In this document: positions 39,818 through 48,506 of the stretch, piece by piece
Layout: every line of letters starts with the position of its first letter
Position numbering within the stretch: the stretch's first letter is position 1
NCBI RefSeq assembly: GCF_023101165.1
Contig: NZ_CP078076.1
Location: 2,790,001-2,854,000, forward strand
Length of the DNA stretch: 64,000 nt
Source of the DNA: Microbacterium sufflavum
GTDB taxonomy: Bacteria > Actinomycetota > Actinomycetes > Actinomycetales > Microbacteriaceae
Reading direction: 5' to 3'
Program-made: the position numbers and the translations under genes
The notes under the pieces: generated by a model
The model's database searches: none
What the model was told of the DNA's origin: nothing
What the model saw: only the letters and a program-made list of their open reading frames with translations

Positions 39818-41170
39818 TCAGCGGTCGTCGAGGGCTGCACCGCGTCGATCCACGAGCCCCCACGACGCCCCCGCCGCGAGGAGGAAACAGGCGGCGAAGA
39901 CGACGAACAGCACCGGCGCACCACCCGCGAGGAGCAGCACCGGGGCCGCGATCGGTGCCACGACCGAGGCGATGCGGCCGATGCCCGCGGCCCATCCGGC
40001 GCCCGTCCCCCGCAGCGAGGTCGGATAGATCTCCGGTGTCACCGCGTACAGTGCCCCCCAGGCGCCGAGGTTGAAGAACGACAGCGCCATACCGGTCGCG
40101 ATGATCGCGGCCTCGGTGCTCGCGGTGCCGAAGAGCACGGCGGAGACGGCCGAGCCGAGGAGGAACACCGACAGCGTGACGCGGCGCCCCCACACCTCGA
40201 TCAGCCACGCGGCCACCGCGTACCCCGGCAGTTGCGCGAGCGTGATGATGAGCGTGAAGCCGAACGACCGCACGAGGTCGAAACCCGCGTCGACGAGGAT
40301 GCTCGGAATCCAGATGAACGCTCCGTAGTACGCGAAGTTCACGGACAGCCACACCAGCCACAGACAGAGCGTGCGCACGCGGAACTCCCGGTTCCACAGC
40401 GTCGCGAGCCTCGCCCCGGCCGTGGCGGCGATCGCCCGCGAGGCCGGCTCCTTGCGGATCGCGGGGGCCGCCGTCATCCCCGCCTCGGCCTCGAAGGCGG
40501 ACACGATCCGGTCGGCCTCCGCGATCCTGCCGCGCGAGGCGAGCCAGCGCGGCGACTCCGGAAGGCCCCACCGCACGATGAGCGCATAGACGGCGGGGAT
40601 CGCACCCACCGCGAACGCCCAGCGCCACCCGGACTCCGACGCCGGGATCACGAGGAAGCCGATCAGCGCGGAGGCGGTCCAGCCCACGGCCCAGAACGCT
40701 TCGAGGATCACGATCAGGCGTCCCCTGATGCGTGCCGGGGCGAACTCGCTGACGTACGTCGAGGCCACCGGAAGCTCGGCGCCCAGTCCGAGGCCGACGA
40801 AGAAGCGCAGCACCAGCAGGGCCGCCACTCCCCCGACGAGGGCGCTCGCTCCGGTGGCGACGCCGTACACGAGGAGCGTCAGGGCGAACACCTGACGACG
40901 GCCGAACCGGTCGGCGAGCAGTCCCCCGAGCGTCGCCCCCAGAGCCATGCCGACGAAGCCGATCGATGCGATGAGCCCCGCTTCGCCCTTCGACAGGTCC
41001 CACTGCTGCGTGAGCGCCGCGATGATGAACGAGATGAGACCGACGTCCATCGCGTCCAGCGCCCACCCCACCCCGGAGCCGGAGAGCACTCGCAGGTGCC
41101 GGCGCGTGAACGGAAGGACATCGAGGCGCTGGGCGAGCGAGGTGCGGCTCGGCAGGGCGGTGTTGGCCAT
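39818..41170 (-). CDS. MFS transporter, aromatic-acid/sugar type
   Basis: This 450-aa carrier has 12 helices. DRFGRRQVFALTLLVYG is the loop 2-3 motif, PESPRWLASRGRIAEAD the loop 6-7 motif of the sugar/aromatic acid family, and VTPEIYPTSLRGTGAG the helix 10-11 motif. The relatives carry benzoate, 4-hydroxybenzoate, niacin or sugars; I cannot choose among these. ATG 41170 is 7 nt after TACGAT on the minus strand (41178-41183), against the alternative ATG 41179. The long upstream open frame is antisense/overlap with the LLM gene. Confidence 0.88.
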   Translation of the reverse strand: MANTALPSRTSLAQRLDVLPFTRRHLRVLSGSGVGWALDAMDVGLISFIIAALTQQWDLSKGEAGLIASIGFVGMALGATLGGLLADRFGRRQVFALTLLVYGVATGASALVGGVAALLVLRFFVGLGLGAELPVASTYVSEFAPARIRGRLIVILEAFWAVGWTASALIGFLVIPASESGWRWAFAVGAIPAVYALIVRWGLPESPRWLASRGRIAEADRIVSAFEAEAGMTAAPAIRKEPASRAIAATAGARLATLWNREFRVRTLCLWLVWLSVNFAYYGAFIWIPSILVDAGFDLVRSFGFTLIITLAQLPGYAVAAWLIEVWGRRVTLSVFLLGSAVSAVLFGTASTEAAIIATGMALSFFNLGAWGALYAVTPEIYPTSLRGTGAGWAAGIGRIASVVAPIAAPVLLLAGGAPVLFVVFAACFLLAAGASWGLVDRRGAALDDR

Positions 41171-41185
41171 GCCACTCATCGTAGA

Positions 41186-41212
41186 GGCGGGCGGGCGCGG
41201 TGCCCGCCCGCC
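41186..41212. terminator. 11-bp GC stem-loop between LLM oxidoreductase and MFS genes
   Basis: The arms 41186-41196 and 41202-41212 are perfect complements around GCGGT. It lies 8 bp after the LLM oxidoreductase stop and just before the -10 box of the MFS gene. It would end the first transcript before the next begins. Confidence 0.7.
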
Positions 41213-41220
41213 CGCCGTCG

Positions 41221-42255
41221 TCAGTCGCGGTCGGCCAGCAAGCGCCGCACGCGCGGAATCACCTCGGTGCCGTACAGCTCGATGCTGCGCATCATCGCCT
41301 CGTGCGACAGGGTGCCGGTGGCGTACTTGAGGTCGAAGCGGCCGAGGCCGAGGGTCGTCACCGTGTCGGCGATCTTCGTCGCCACGCGATCGGGCGAACC
41401 GGCATAGAGCGCGCCCTCCGGCCCCACGTCGTTCTGGAAGCGCGCACGGCTGTACGGCGGCCATCCACGCTCGCGTCCGATGGTGTTGTTCATCGCCTCG
41501 AAGCCCGAGTACGCGGCGTCCCAGGCCTCGGCGTCCGTGTCGGCGATGTGTCCCGGCGAGTGCACCGCGACGGGGTGCGATGTCGTGCCGAACGAGGCGA
41601 CGGAGCGGTGGTACAGGTCGACGAAGGGCCGGAACCGCGCGGCCGGTCCGCCGATGATCGCGAGCATCAATCCCAGACCATGGCGTGCCACGCGCACGAC
41701 CGACTCCGGACTGCCGCCGACGCCGACCCACGTCCGCAGACCCTTCTCGGTCTTCGGGAAGACGTCGGCGTTCTCCAGCGATGCCCGCATGGTGCCCGAC
41801 CAGGTCACCGGCTTCTCCTCCAGGAGGTGCACGAACAGGTCGAGCTTCTCCTCGAACAGCGTGTCGTAGTCGCGCAGGTCGTAGCCGAAGAGCGGGAACG
41901 ACTCGATGAAGGAGCCGCGACCGAGCACGACCTCGGCGCGACCGTCGGACAGCGCGTCGAGCGTGGCGAACCGCTCGAACACCCGGACGGGATCATCGGA
42001 GGACAGCACGGTCACGGCGGTGCCGAGACGGATGCTCTTCGTCCGGCCCGCGATCGCCGCGAGCACCATCTCCGGAGACGACACCGCGAACTCGCGACGG
42101 TGGTGCTCCCCCACGCCGAAGAAGTCGACACCGACCGCATCCGCCAGTTCCGCCTGAGCGACGACATTGCGGATCGTCTGCGCGGCCGTCAGCAGCTCGC
42201 CGTCCTGGTCCCGTGTGATGTCCCCGAAGGTGTCCAGCCCGAATTCGATGTCCAT
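41221..42255 (-). CDS. LLM-class flavin-dependent oxidoreductase
   Basis: This 344-aa luciferase-like monooxygenase-family protein forms a TIM barrel. It starts MDIEFGLDTFGDITRDQDGE and includes FFGVGEHHRREFAVSSP, VLGRGSFIESFPLFGY and GVGGSPESVVRVARHG, a flavin-binding pattern. The DGELLTAAQ region resembles the LLM subgroup with the oxidoreductase CE1758 type. The substrate and the cofactor (FMN or F420) are not determined. ATG 42255 has a GAGAGG site. A 12-bp palindrome at 42269-42280 lies just upstream. Confidence 0.87.
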   Translation of the reverse strand: MDIEFGLDTFGDITRDQDGELLTAAQTIRNVVAQAELADAVGVDFFGVGEHHRREFAVSSPEMVLAAIAGRTKSIRLGTAVTVLSSDDPVRVFERFATLDALSDGRAEVVLGRGSFIESFPLFGYDLRDYDTLFEEKLDLFVHLLEEKPVTWSGTMRASLENADVFPKTEKGLRTWVGVGGSPESVVRVARHGLGLMLAIIGGPAARFRPFVDLYHRSVASFGTTSHPVAVHSPGHIADTDAEAWDAAYSGFEAMNNTIGRERGWPPYSRARFQNDVGPEGALYAGSPDRVATKIADTVTTLGLGRFDLKYATGTLSHEAMMRSIELYGTEVIPRVRRLLADRD

Positions 42256-42268
42256 GTCATGCCTCTCT

Positions 42269-42280
42269 ATTCAGCTGAAT
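42269..42280. promoter_or_regulatory. 12-bp perfect palindrome upstream of the LLM gene
   Basis: ATTCAGCTGAAT is a perfect palindrome 14 bp before the LLM oxidoreductase start, in a position where a repressor would block transcription or translation. MarR-family sites commonly have this kind of short AT-flanked symmetry. No regulator gene is adjacent, so the partner is unknown. Confidence 0.4.
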
Positions 42281-42314
42281 GAACAGCGGACGCCGAAGGG
42301 GCATTCCCGTGGTC

Positions 42315-43991
42315 TCAGCGCGGAAGCAGAGCGCTGCGCAGCGTGTCGAGACCGACGCCGCCCAGGTCGAGTGCGCGCTTATGGAAGTCCTTGAAGGAGA
42401 ACGCGTCGCCCTCCGCCTGCTCGACCGCGTCCCGCACCTGCTCCCAGATGCGCTGACCGACCTTGTAGGACGGCGCCTGCCCCGGCCAACCGAGGTAGCG
42501 GTTCACCTCGAACTGCACGAACTGGTCCGACATGTTCACGTTGCGGCGCAGGAAGTCGAGTGCATAATCCGCGTCCCAGACACCTTCGCCGTCGAGGCGG
42601 GGCTTGCCGAGGTGCACTCCGATGTCGAGCACCACCCGAGCGGCGCGCATGCGCTGTCCGTCGAGCATGCCGAGGCGGTCGGCGGGGTCGTCCAGATACC
42701 CGAGCTGCTCCATCAGACGCTCGGCGTACAGCGCCCAGCCCTCCGCATGACCGGACGTACCCGCCAGCAGCCGGCGCCAGGAGTTCAGCTCGGCGCGGTT
42801 GTACACGGCCTGGGCGATCTGCAGATGGTGACCGGGAACACCCTCGTGGTACACCGTCGTGAGCTCACGCCAGGTGTCGAACTCGGTCACGCCCTCGGGA
42901 ACCGACCACCACATGCGACCGGGGCGGGAGAAGTCGTCCGTGGGAGCGGTGTAGTAGATCCCGCCCTCCTGCGTCGGGGCGATCATGCACTCGAGCGTGC
43001 GGATCGCCTCCGGGATGTCGAAGTGCGAGGCGCCGAGCTCCGCGACCGCGCGGTCGCTGGTCTCCTGCATCCACGCCTGCAGTGCCTCCGTGCCCACGAG
43101 CTTGCGTGCGGGATCGCCCTCGAGGTGAGCGACGGCCTCCTCGACCGATGCTCCCGGGAGGATCTCGTTCGCGATCGCCGTCTGCTCGGCGACCATCCGC
43201 GCGAGTTCCTCGCGGCCCCACTCGTACGTCTCGTCGAGGTCGATCGTCGCCCCGAGGAACCGACGCGAGTTGAGGGCGTAGAGCTCGCGTCCGACCGCAT
43301 CCTGCTCCCCCGCCTCGGGGGCGAGCTCCTCGGCGAGGAAGCGGCGCAGTTCGCCGTAGGCCACGCGCGCGGCGGCGGAGTTGTCGGCGAGCGTGCGCGC
43401 GAGCGACGCGGGCAGCTGCCCCTCGTCCGGGTCGGCGTGCGCGACGAAGGCCGCGAAGAACCCGTCGTCGGCGATGTAGCGGTCGATCTGCGTCGCGACC
43501 TCTGCGACCTGGCGCCGTGCGGGCGTGACCCCCTCGGCGATCCCCGTGCGCAGCGTCTCGACGTACCCGCGCAGGGCACCCGGGACCGCCGCGAGACGGG
43601 TCGAGATGACCTCCCAGTCGTCGACCGTCGACGTCGGCATCAGGTCGAACACGGCGCGGACGTCCTGCGCCGCGGAGGCGATCACGTTGAGGTCGCGCAG
43701 ATGCCACTTCGCGTCGTGCAGTTCGAGGTCCAGGCGCAGCTCGGCGCTCAGGTCGGTCTTCGTGACTTCGTCGATCGCGTCGACGGGTTCGAGCGCGGAC
43801 AGCTTGTCGAGCGTCGCCCTGGTCGCCGCGGCGACCTCTTCGTGGCCTTCCGGGCTCAGGTCGCCGAATCGATCGTTGACCTCCGAACGACCGATGTAGG
43901 TGCCCAGGGTCGGGGCGAGCACGGCGATGGTGTCGACCCAGTCATCGGCGACCTTGTCGATGGCGGAGGGGGTGCGGGGTGCGGAAGTCAT
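42315..43991 (-). CDS. DUF885 family putative metallopeptidase
   Basis: This 558-aa DUF885 protein has the zinc-site-like motif TVYHEGVPGHHLQIAQ, followed by TSGHAEGWALYAERLM, which provides a Glu/His region as in gluzincin-like peptidases. No signal peptide is present, suggesting a cytoplasmic enzyme. The family is poorly characterised. ATG 43991 is 7 nt after TAGGCT on the minus strand (43999-44004); the frame upstream to 44174 overlaps polA. It lies downstream of polA in the same direction but has its own promoter. Confidence 0.87.
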   Translation of the reverse strand: MTSAPRTPSAIDKVADDWVDTIAVLAPTLGTYIGRSEVNDRFGDLSPEGHEEVAAATRATLDKLSALEPVDAIDEVTKTDLSAELRLDLELHDAKWHLRDLNVIASAAQDVRAVFDLMPTSTVDDWEVISTRLAAVPGALRGYVETLRTGIAEGVTPARRQVAEVATQIDRYIADDGFFAAFVAHADPDEGQLPASLARTLADNSAAARVAYGELRRFLAEELAPEAGEQDAVGRELYALNSRRFLGATIDLDETYEWGREELARMVAEQTAIANEILPGASVEEAVAHLEGDPARKLVGTEALQAWMQETSDRAVAELGASHFDIPEAIRTLECMIAPTQEGGIYYTAPTDDFSRPGRMWWSVPEGVTEFDTWRELTTVYHEGVPGHHLQIAQAVYNRAELNSWRRLLAGTSGHAEGWALYAERLMEQLGYLDDPADRLGMLDGQRMRAARVVLDIGVHLGKPRLDGEGVWDADYALDFLRRNVNMSDQFVQFEVNRYLGWPGQAPSYKVGQRIWEQVRDAVEQAEGDAFSFKDFHKRALDLGGVGLDTLRSALLPR

Positions 43992-44028
43992 GGTTTCCAG
44001 CCTAATCCCCGACCCCTCGCCAGTGAGG

Positions 44029-46662
44029 TCAGTGCGCGGCCTCGTTCCAGTCTCGACCGCGACCGACCTGCACGTCGAGAGGGACCGAGAGCTGCGCGGC
44101 ATCGCCCATGCGGGTGCGGACGATCTGCTCGACCCGATCCCACTCCCCCGACGCGACCTCCACCACGAGTTCATCGTGGATCTGGAGGAGCACCCGGGAC
44201 GAGAGCTCCGCGGCCTGCAGGTCGTCGTGGATGTGGAACAGCGCGATCTTCATGATGTCCGCCGCACTGCCCTGGATCGGGGCGTTGAGCGCGGCACGCT
44301 CGGCGTTCTCGCGCAGCACCCGGTTCGGGCTCGCGAGGTCGGGGAACGGGCGGCGCCGACCGAAGATCGTCTCGGTGTAGCCGTCTTCCTTCGCCTTCAT
44401 GACCGACGCGCGCAGGTAGTCGCGCACCGCGCCGAAGCGGGCGAAGTACTCGATCATGAGCTGCTTGGCCTCGGCCTGCTCGATGCGCAGCTGCTTCGAC
44501 AGACCGAACGCCGACAGCCCGTAGACCAGACCGTACGACATGGCTTTGACCTTGGTGCGCATCGCCGGGGTGACATCGCCCGGCTCGACGCCGAACACCC
44601 GCGCACCCACGAACCGGTGCAGGTCTTCGCCGCTGTTGAACGCCTCGATGAGCCCCTCGTCGCCCGACAGGTGCGCCATGATGCGCATCTCGATCTGCGA
44701 GTAGTCCGCGGTCAGCAGCGTCTCGTACCCCTCGCCCACCTCGAACGCACTGCGGATCCGACGTGACTCCTCGGTGCGCACCGGGATGTTCTGCAGATTG
44801 GGGTCGGTGCTCGACAGTCGGCCGGTCTGGCTCCCCGTCTGCACGTACGTGGTGTGCACCCGATGGTCCGGTCCGATCGCCCCGTCCAGCGACTCGATGA
44901 TCTGCCGCAGCTTGGTCGCCTCGCGGTGCTGCAGCAGCAGGCTCAGGAACGGGTGCGGGTGGGACTCCTGCAGATCGGCCAGCACCGCGGCGTCGGTCGA
45001 ATAGCCCGTCTTGGTCTTGCGCGTCTTCGGCAGCTGCAGGTCTTCGAACAGCACCTCCTGCAGCTGCTTGGGCGAGCCGAGGTTGAACTCGCGCCCGACC
45101 ACCGAGAACGCCTCCTGCGCGAGCACATCCGCTCGTGCCGCCAGCTCGCTCGAGAACGTGGACAGCACCTCGTGTGAGACGGCGACCCCCGCGAGCTCCA
45201 TGTCGGCGAGGGTGAGCAGGGTCGGCAGCTCGATGTCGGTGAGCACGGCGGCGACCGGCTCCGGCAGGTCGCCGCGCAGCGCCTCGGCCACGCGCAGGAC
45301 GAACCAGGCCTCCTGCGACGGTGTCGCCCCTTCGGTCTCGGGAACCAGCTGCGAGGGGTCGGCCTCGGGCAGCTTCTCTCCGAGGTAACGCTGCACCAGG
45401 TCGGACAGCGTCTTGTCGGGGAAGCTCGGGCGCAGGAGCCAGCCCGCGAGACTCGTGTCGTACGCCAGTCCGCCGAGCCGGATGCCGTGGCGCCGCAGCG
45501 CCTTCACCTGCGGCTTCGCGTCGTGCAGCACCTTCGGGGCAGAGGACTCGAGCCACTCGCGAAGAGCCGCGGCCGCGTCGTCGGACCAGTCGAGCTCGCG
45601 CAGCTCCGTCTCGGTGGCGGCCCCCAGGCGCACGGGAGCCCCCGCCGCGATCGTCACGCGCAGTGCCACATCGCTCTCCTGCGCGGCAGCCCACGAGGCG
45701 AGCTCGGCGCCGCTCACCTGCGCGGGAACGGGCATCTCGACCACGGCCGCCGGGTCGTCGGCCACCTCGCCCGCGCCCACCGCCTCGAACACCCGCGGCA
45801 GCAGCGTGCGGAACTCCAGGCGGGCGAAGATGTCGCGCACGGCCTGGGCGTCGATGGGCGTGACCGCGAGGTCTCCCGGGGCCACCGGCAGCTCGACGTC
45901 GGTCAGGAGACGGTTCAGCTTGCGGTTGCGACGCACGTCGTCGATGTGGTCGCGCAGGTTGCCGCCCACGACGCCCTTGATCTCGTCGGCGCGATCGAGG
46001 AGCTCGTCGAGAGAGCCGAACTGGGTGAGCCACTTGACCGCGGTCTTCTCCCCCACCTTCGGGACGCCGGGCAGGTTGTCACTGGTCTCGCCCACGAGCG
46101 CCGCGATGTCGGGGTACTGTTCCGGGCGGACGCCGTAGCGCTCCTGCACGGTCGTGGGGTCGTAGCGCTTGAGCTGGGACACGCCCTGCACGGACGGGTA
46201 CAGCAGGGTGATGTCGTCGGTGACCAGCTGGATGGTGTCGCGGTCGCCCGACACCACGAGCACGTCGTAGCCCTGCGCGGCGCCCTGGGTCGACAGCGTG
46301 GCGAGGATGTCGTCGGCCTCGATGCCCTCCTGCGTCAGGACGGGGATGGACATGGCCGCGAGGCAGTCCTGCAGCAGCGGGATCTGGCCCTTGAACTCGG
46401 AGGGGGTCTCGGAGCGGGTGGCCTTGTACTCGGGGTACTCGTCGGTGCGGAACGAGTGCCGTGACGTGTCGAAGGCGATGGCGAGGTGCGTCGGCTGCTC
46501 GGCCTTGATGAGGTTCACCAGCATCGACAGGAAGCCGTAGATGGCGTTCGTGTGCTGGTTGTCCTTGGTCGTGAAGTTGTCGACCGGGAGGGCGAAGAAA
46601 GCGCGGTAGGCGAGCGAATGGCCGTCGACGACCATGAGGGTAGGCTTTGCGGAGTCCGTCAC
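44029..46662 (-). CDS. polA: DNA polymerase I
   Basis: This 877-aa polymerase serves Okazaki-fragment maturation and repair. The N-terminal 5'-nuclease domain (about 1-300) shows LMVVDGHSLAYRAF, VSGDRDTIQLV and VGETSDNLPGVPKVGEKTA. The central 3'-5' exonuclease-like domain lacks a clear DEDD set, as usual in actinobacteria. The polymerase domain has TADYSQIEMRIMAHLSGD (motif A), KAMSYGLVYGLSAFGLSKQL and QIHDELVVEV (motif C). GTG 46662 is 6 nt after TAGGCT on the minus strand (46669-46674). It is divergent from the thioesterase gene. Confidence 0.96.
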   Translation of the reverse strand: MTDSAKPTLMVVDGHSLAYRAFFALPVDNFTTKDNQHTNAIYGFLSMLVNLIKAEQPTHLAIAFDTSRHSFRTDEYPEYKATRSETPSEFKGQIPLLQDCLAAMSIPVLTQEGIEADDILATLSTQGAAQGYDVLVVSGDRDTIQLVTDDITLLYPSVQGVSQLKRYDPTTVQERYGVRPEQYPDIAALVGETSDNLPGVPKVGEKTAVKWLTQFGSLDELLDRADEIKGVVGGNLRDHIDDVRRNRKLNRLLTDVELPVAPGDLAVTPIDAQAVRDIFARLEFRTLLPRVFEAVGAGEVADDPAAVVEMPVPAQVSGAELASWAAAQESDVALRVTIAAGAPVRLGAATETELRELDWSDDAAAALREWLESSAPKVLHDAKPQVKALRRHGIRLGGLAYDTSLAGWLLRPSFPDKTLSDLVQRYLGEKLPEADPSQLVPETEGATPSQEAWFVLRVAEALRGDLPEPVAAVLTDIELPTLLTLADMELAGVAVSHEVLSTFSSELAARADVLAQEAFSVVGREFNLGSPKQLQEVLFEDLQLPKTRKTKTGYSTDAAVLADLQESHPHPFLSLLLQHREATKLRQIIESLDGAIGPDHRVHTTYVQTGSQTGRLSSTDPNLQNIPVRTEESRRIRSAFEVGEGYETLLTADYSQIEMRIMAHLSGDEGLIEAFNSGEDLHRFVGARVFGVEPGDVTPAMRTKVKAMSYGLVYGLSAFGLSKQLRIEQAEAKQLMIEYFARFGAVRDYLRASVMKAKEDGYTETIFGRRRPFPDLASPNRVLRENAERAALNAPIQGSAADIMKIALFHIHDDLQAAELSSRVLLQIHDELVVEVASGEWDRVEQIVRTRMGDAAQLSVPLDVQVGRGRDWNEAAH

Positions 46663-46707
46663 CCTGTCAGCCTAACGAGGAGCACGGACACCCGCAGAGG
46701 AGGATGC

Positions 46708-47136
46708 ATGGGCGAGGTCGCGACCAGCGAAGGGCTCGAGTGGGCAGCCGCCCGCGGCATGGGCGCACTGGCCGAGAAGATGGGCATGGAGTTCGTGGAG
46801 TTCGGCGTCGACCGGTGCGTCGCGACCATGCCGGTCGCCGGCAACACCCAGCCCGTCGGCCTGATGCACGGCGGCGCGTATGTCGTGCTCGGCGAGTCCC
46901 TCGGCTCGATGGCGGCGAACCTCCACGCCGGAGAGGGGCGCCTCGCGGTCGGCGTCGACATCAACGCGACCCACACCCGCTCCGCGACCTCCGGGACCGT
47001 CACGGGGGTATGCACGCCGGTGCACCTCGGACGCAGCATCACGGTGCACGAGATCGTCGTCACGGATGATCAGGGCCGACGCTGCTCGACGATCCGCATC
47101 ACCAACATGATCAAGGACGTTCCCGCGGTGCGCTGA
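46708..47136 (+). CDS. PaaI-type hotdog-fold thioesterase
   Basis: This 142-aa acyl-CoA thioesterase-like protein has QPVGLMHGGAYVVLGESLGS, the HGG-type motif with the catalytic Glu/Asp replacement typical of the PaaI/1,4-dihydroxy-2-naphthoyl-CoA group, and VDINATHTRSATSG. The 1,4-dihydroxy-2-naphthoyl-CoA (menaquinone pathway) role is possible. ATG 46708 follows GAGGAGG. The last 26 bp overlap the convergent GNAT gene. The polA-thioesterase divergence recalls mycobacterial organisation near pdtaR. Confidence 0.87.
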   Translation: MGEVATSEGLEWAAARGMGALAEKMGMEFVEFGVDRCVATMPVAGNTQPVGLMHGGAYVVLGESLGSMAANLHAGEGRLAVGVDINATHTRSATSGTVTGVCTPVHLGRSITVHEIVVTDDQGRRCSTIRITNMIKDVPAVR

Positions 47137-47674
47137 GAGGCTCCTCCAGCAGAAGCTGGAACAGCAGGTGATCCTGCCACTCCCCCGCGATGCGCAGGTA
47201 CTTCGGCGCGAGGCCGATGCGCTCGAAACCGCATCCCGCCAGCACGCGCTGCGAAGCCAGGTTGTGGAGCAGCGTGGCAGCCTGCAGCCGATGCAGGTGG
47301 AGCTCCGTCCTCGCGTGCTCCGCGACGAGGGTCACCGCACGCCCGGCCAGCCCGCGCCGCAGCCGTGAGGCGTCGATCCAGTAGCCGAGGTCCGCGCTCC
47401 AGAACGCGCCGCGGACGATCGAGTTCAGGTTGACGCGGCCGCGGATCGAACCATCATCCCCGACCACGACGAACCGCAGGCTCCGTCCCGCCTCGGCTTC
47501 CGCCAGGCACTGCGCGACGTGCCGCTCCTGCCACTCGTCGGTGAAGAAGGCGGCGTCGCGCTCGGGCTCCCACGGAGCCAGGTGTGCACGATTCGCGCGG
47601 TAGGCCGCGGCGATGCCGGGGCCGTCGCCCGCACGCACGGGCCGCAGCAGGTGCTCGGCGTCGAGGCGGAGCAC
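47111..47674 (-). CDS. GNAT family N-acetyltransferase (RimJ/RimL-like)
   Basis: This 187-aa acetyltransferase has LRPVRAGDGPGIAAAYRANR at the start and the acetyl-CoA loop seen as GLAGRAVTLVAEHA. LHNLASQRVLAGCGFERIG is the typical RimJ-type C-terminal motif (N-x-x-S-x-x-V-x-x-x-x-G-F). The target, ribosomal protein or other amine, is unknown. GTG 47674 lies 8 bp after the ANTAR regulator stop, so both are probably in one transcript. Its end overlaps the thioesterase gene by 26 bp. Confidence 0.87.
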   Translation of the reverse strand: MLRLDAEHLLRPVRAGDGPGIAAAYRANRAHLAPWEPERDAAFFTDEWQERHVAQCLAEAEAGRSLRFVVVGDDGSIRGRVNLNSIVRGAFWSADLGYWIDASRLRRGLAGRAVTLVAEHARTELHLHRLQAATLLHNLASQRVLAGCGFERIGLAPKYLRIAGEWQDHLLFQLLLEEPLSAPRERP

Positions 47675-47682
47675 CGGACCGG

Positions 47683-48300
47683 CTACTTCTTCGGGGCGAG
47701 CTGCTCGATGATGGCCTTCGCGACGTCCTGCATCGTGAGGCGGCGATCCATCGAGGCCTTCTGGATCCAGCGGAACGCCTCGGGCTCGCTCAGGCCCATC
47801 TTCTCGTTCAGCAGTCCCTTGGCGCGGTCGACCAGCTTGCGGGTCTCGAAGCGCTCGACCATGTCGGCGACCTCGGCCTCGAGCGTGATGATCTGCTCGT
47901 GACGCGCGAGCGCGATCTCGATGGCCGGAAGCAGGTCGTTCGGGGTGAACGGCTTGACGACGTACGCCAGGGCGCCCGCCTCGCTCGCCCGCTCCACGAG
48001 CTCCTTCTGGCTGAAGGCCGTCAGCAGCACGACCGGGGCGATGTTGCCCTTGTGCAGCTTCTCGGCCGCGCTGATGCCATCGAGCTGGGGCATCTTGACG
48101 TCCATGATGACCAGGTCGGGGCGCAACTCGGTCGCGAGGGCGACGGCCGTCTCCCCGTCACCGGCTTCGCCGACGACATCGAAGCCGTTGTCGCGAAGGA
48201 TCTCGACGATGTCGAGACGGATCAGCGACTCGTCTTCGGCGACGACGACGCGTCGGGGTGCGGATGCCGTGGGCTGCTCAGCCTGTTCTTGCTCGGTCAC
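47683..48300 (-). CDS. pdtaR: ANTAR-domain response regulator (PdtaR-like)
   Basis: This 205-aa two-component regulator has a receiver domain with VVVAEDESLIRLD, the phosphoacceptor Asp in LVIMDVKMPQLDG and Lys in YVVKPFTPND. A coiled linker leads to a C-terminal ANTAR RNA-binding domain (KLVDRAKGLLNEKMGLSEPE). ANTAR proteins bind dual-hairpin RNA and prevent transcription termination. The family position near polA matches mycobacterial Rv1626. TAGGAT (48308-48313, minus strand) is 7 nt before GTG 48300, which I prefer over ATG 48309, which overlaps the box. No cognate kinase is in the window. Confidence 0.92.
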   Translation of the reverse strand: MTEQEQAEQPTASAPRRVVVAEDESLIRLDIVEILRDNGFDVVGEAGDGETAVALATELRPDLVIMDVKMPQLDGISAAEKLHKGNIAPVVLLTAFSQKELVERASEAGALAYVVKPFTPNDLLPAIEIALARHEQIITLEAEVADMVERFETRKLVDRAKGLLNEKMGLSEPEAFRWIQKASMDRRLTMQDVAKAIIEQLAPKK

Positions 48301-48401
48301 GGACTCCATCCTACTGGAGAGGGCGCGGCGCTCGGCCGAAGCGCTCATCGGCGCCGGGTGATCGGCTCGCCCTGCGCTACAGTCGAAGACGCGACACACG
48401 G

Positions 48402-48484
48402 GCCGGCGTGGCGGAATGGCAGACGCGGAGCACTCAAAATGCTTTGTCCGAAAGGGCGTGTGGGTTCGAGTCCCACCGCCGGCA
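48402..48484 (+). tRNA. tRNA-Leu (anticodon CAA)
   Basis: The acceptor GCCGGCG pairs with CGCCGGC and A is the discriminator. The anticodon stem GAGCA/TGCTT (one G-T) encloses CTCAAAA, giving anticodon CAA for UUG. A class II variable arm (TGTCCGAAAGGGCG) and T-arm GTGGGTTCGAGTCCCAC are clear. CCA is not encoded. A TACAGT -10-like box lies at 48378-48383. Confidence 0.95.
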
Positions 48485-48506
48485 CACGGTGCGCTATACA
48501 TGCTCT

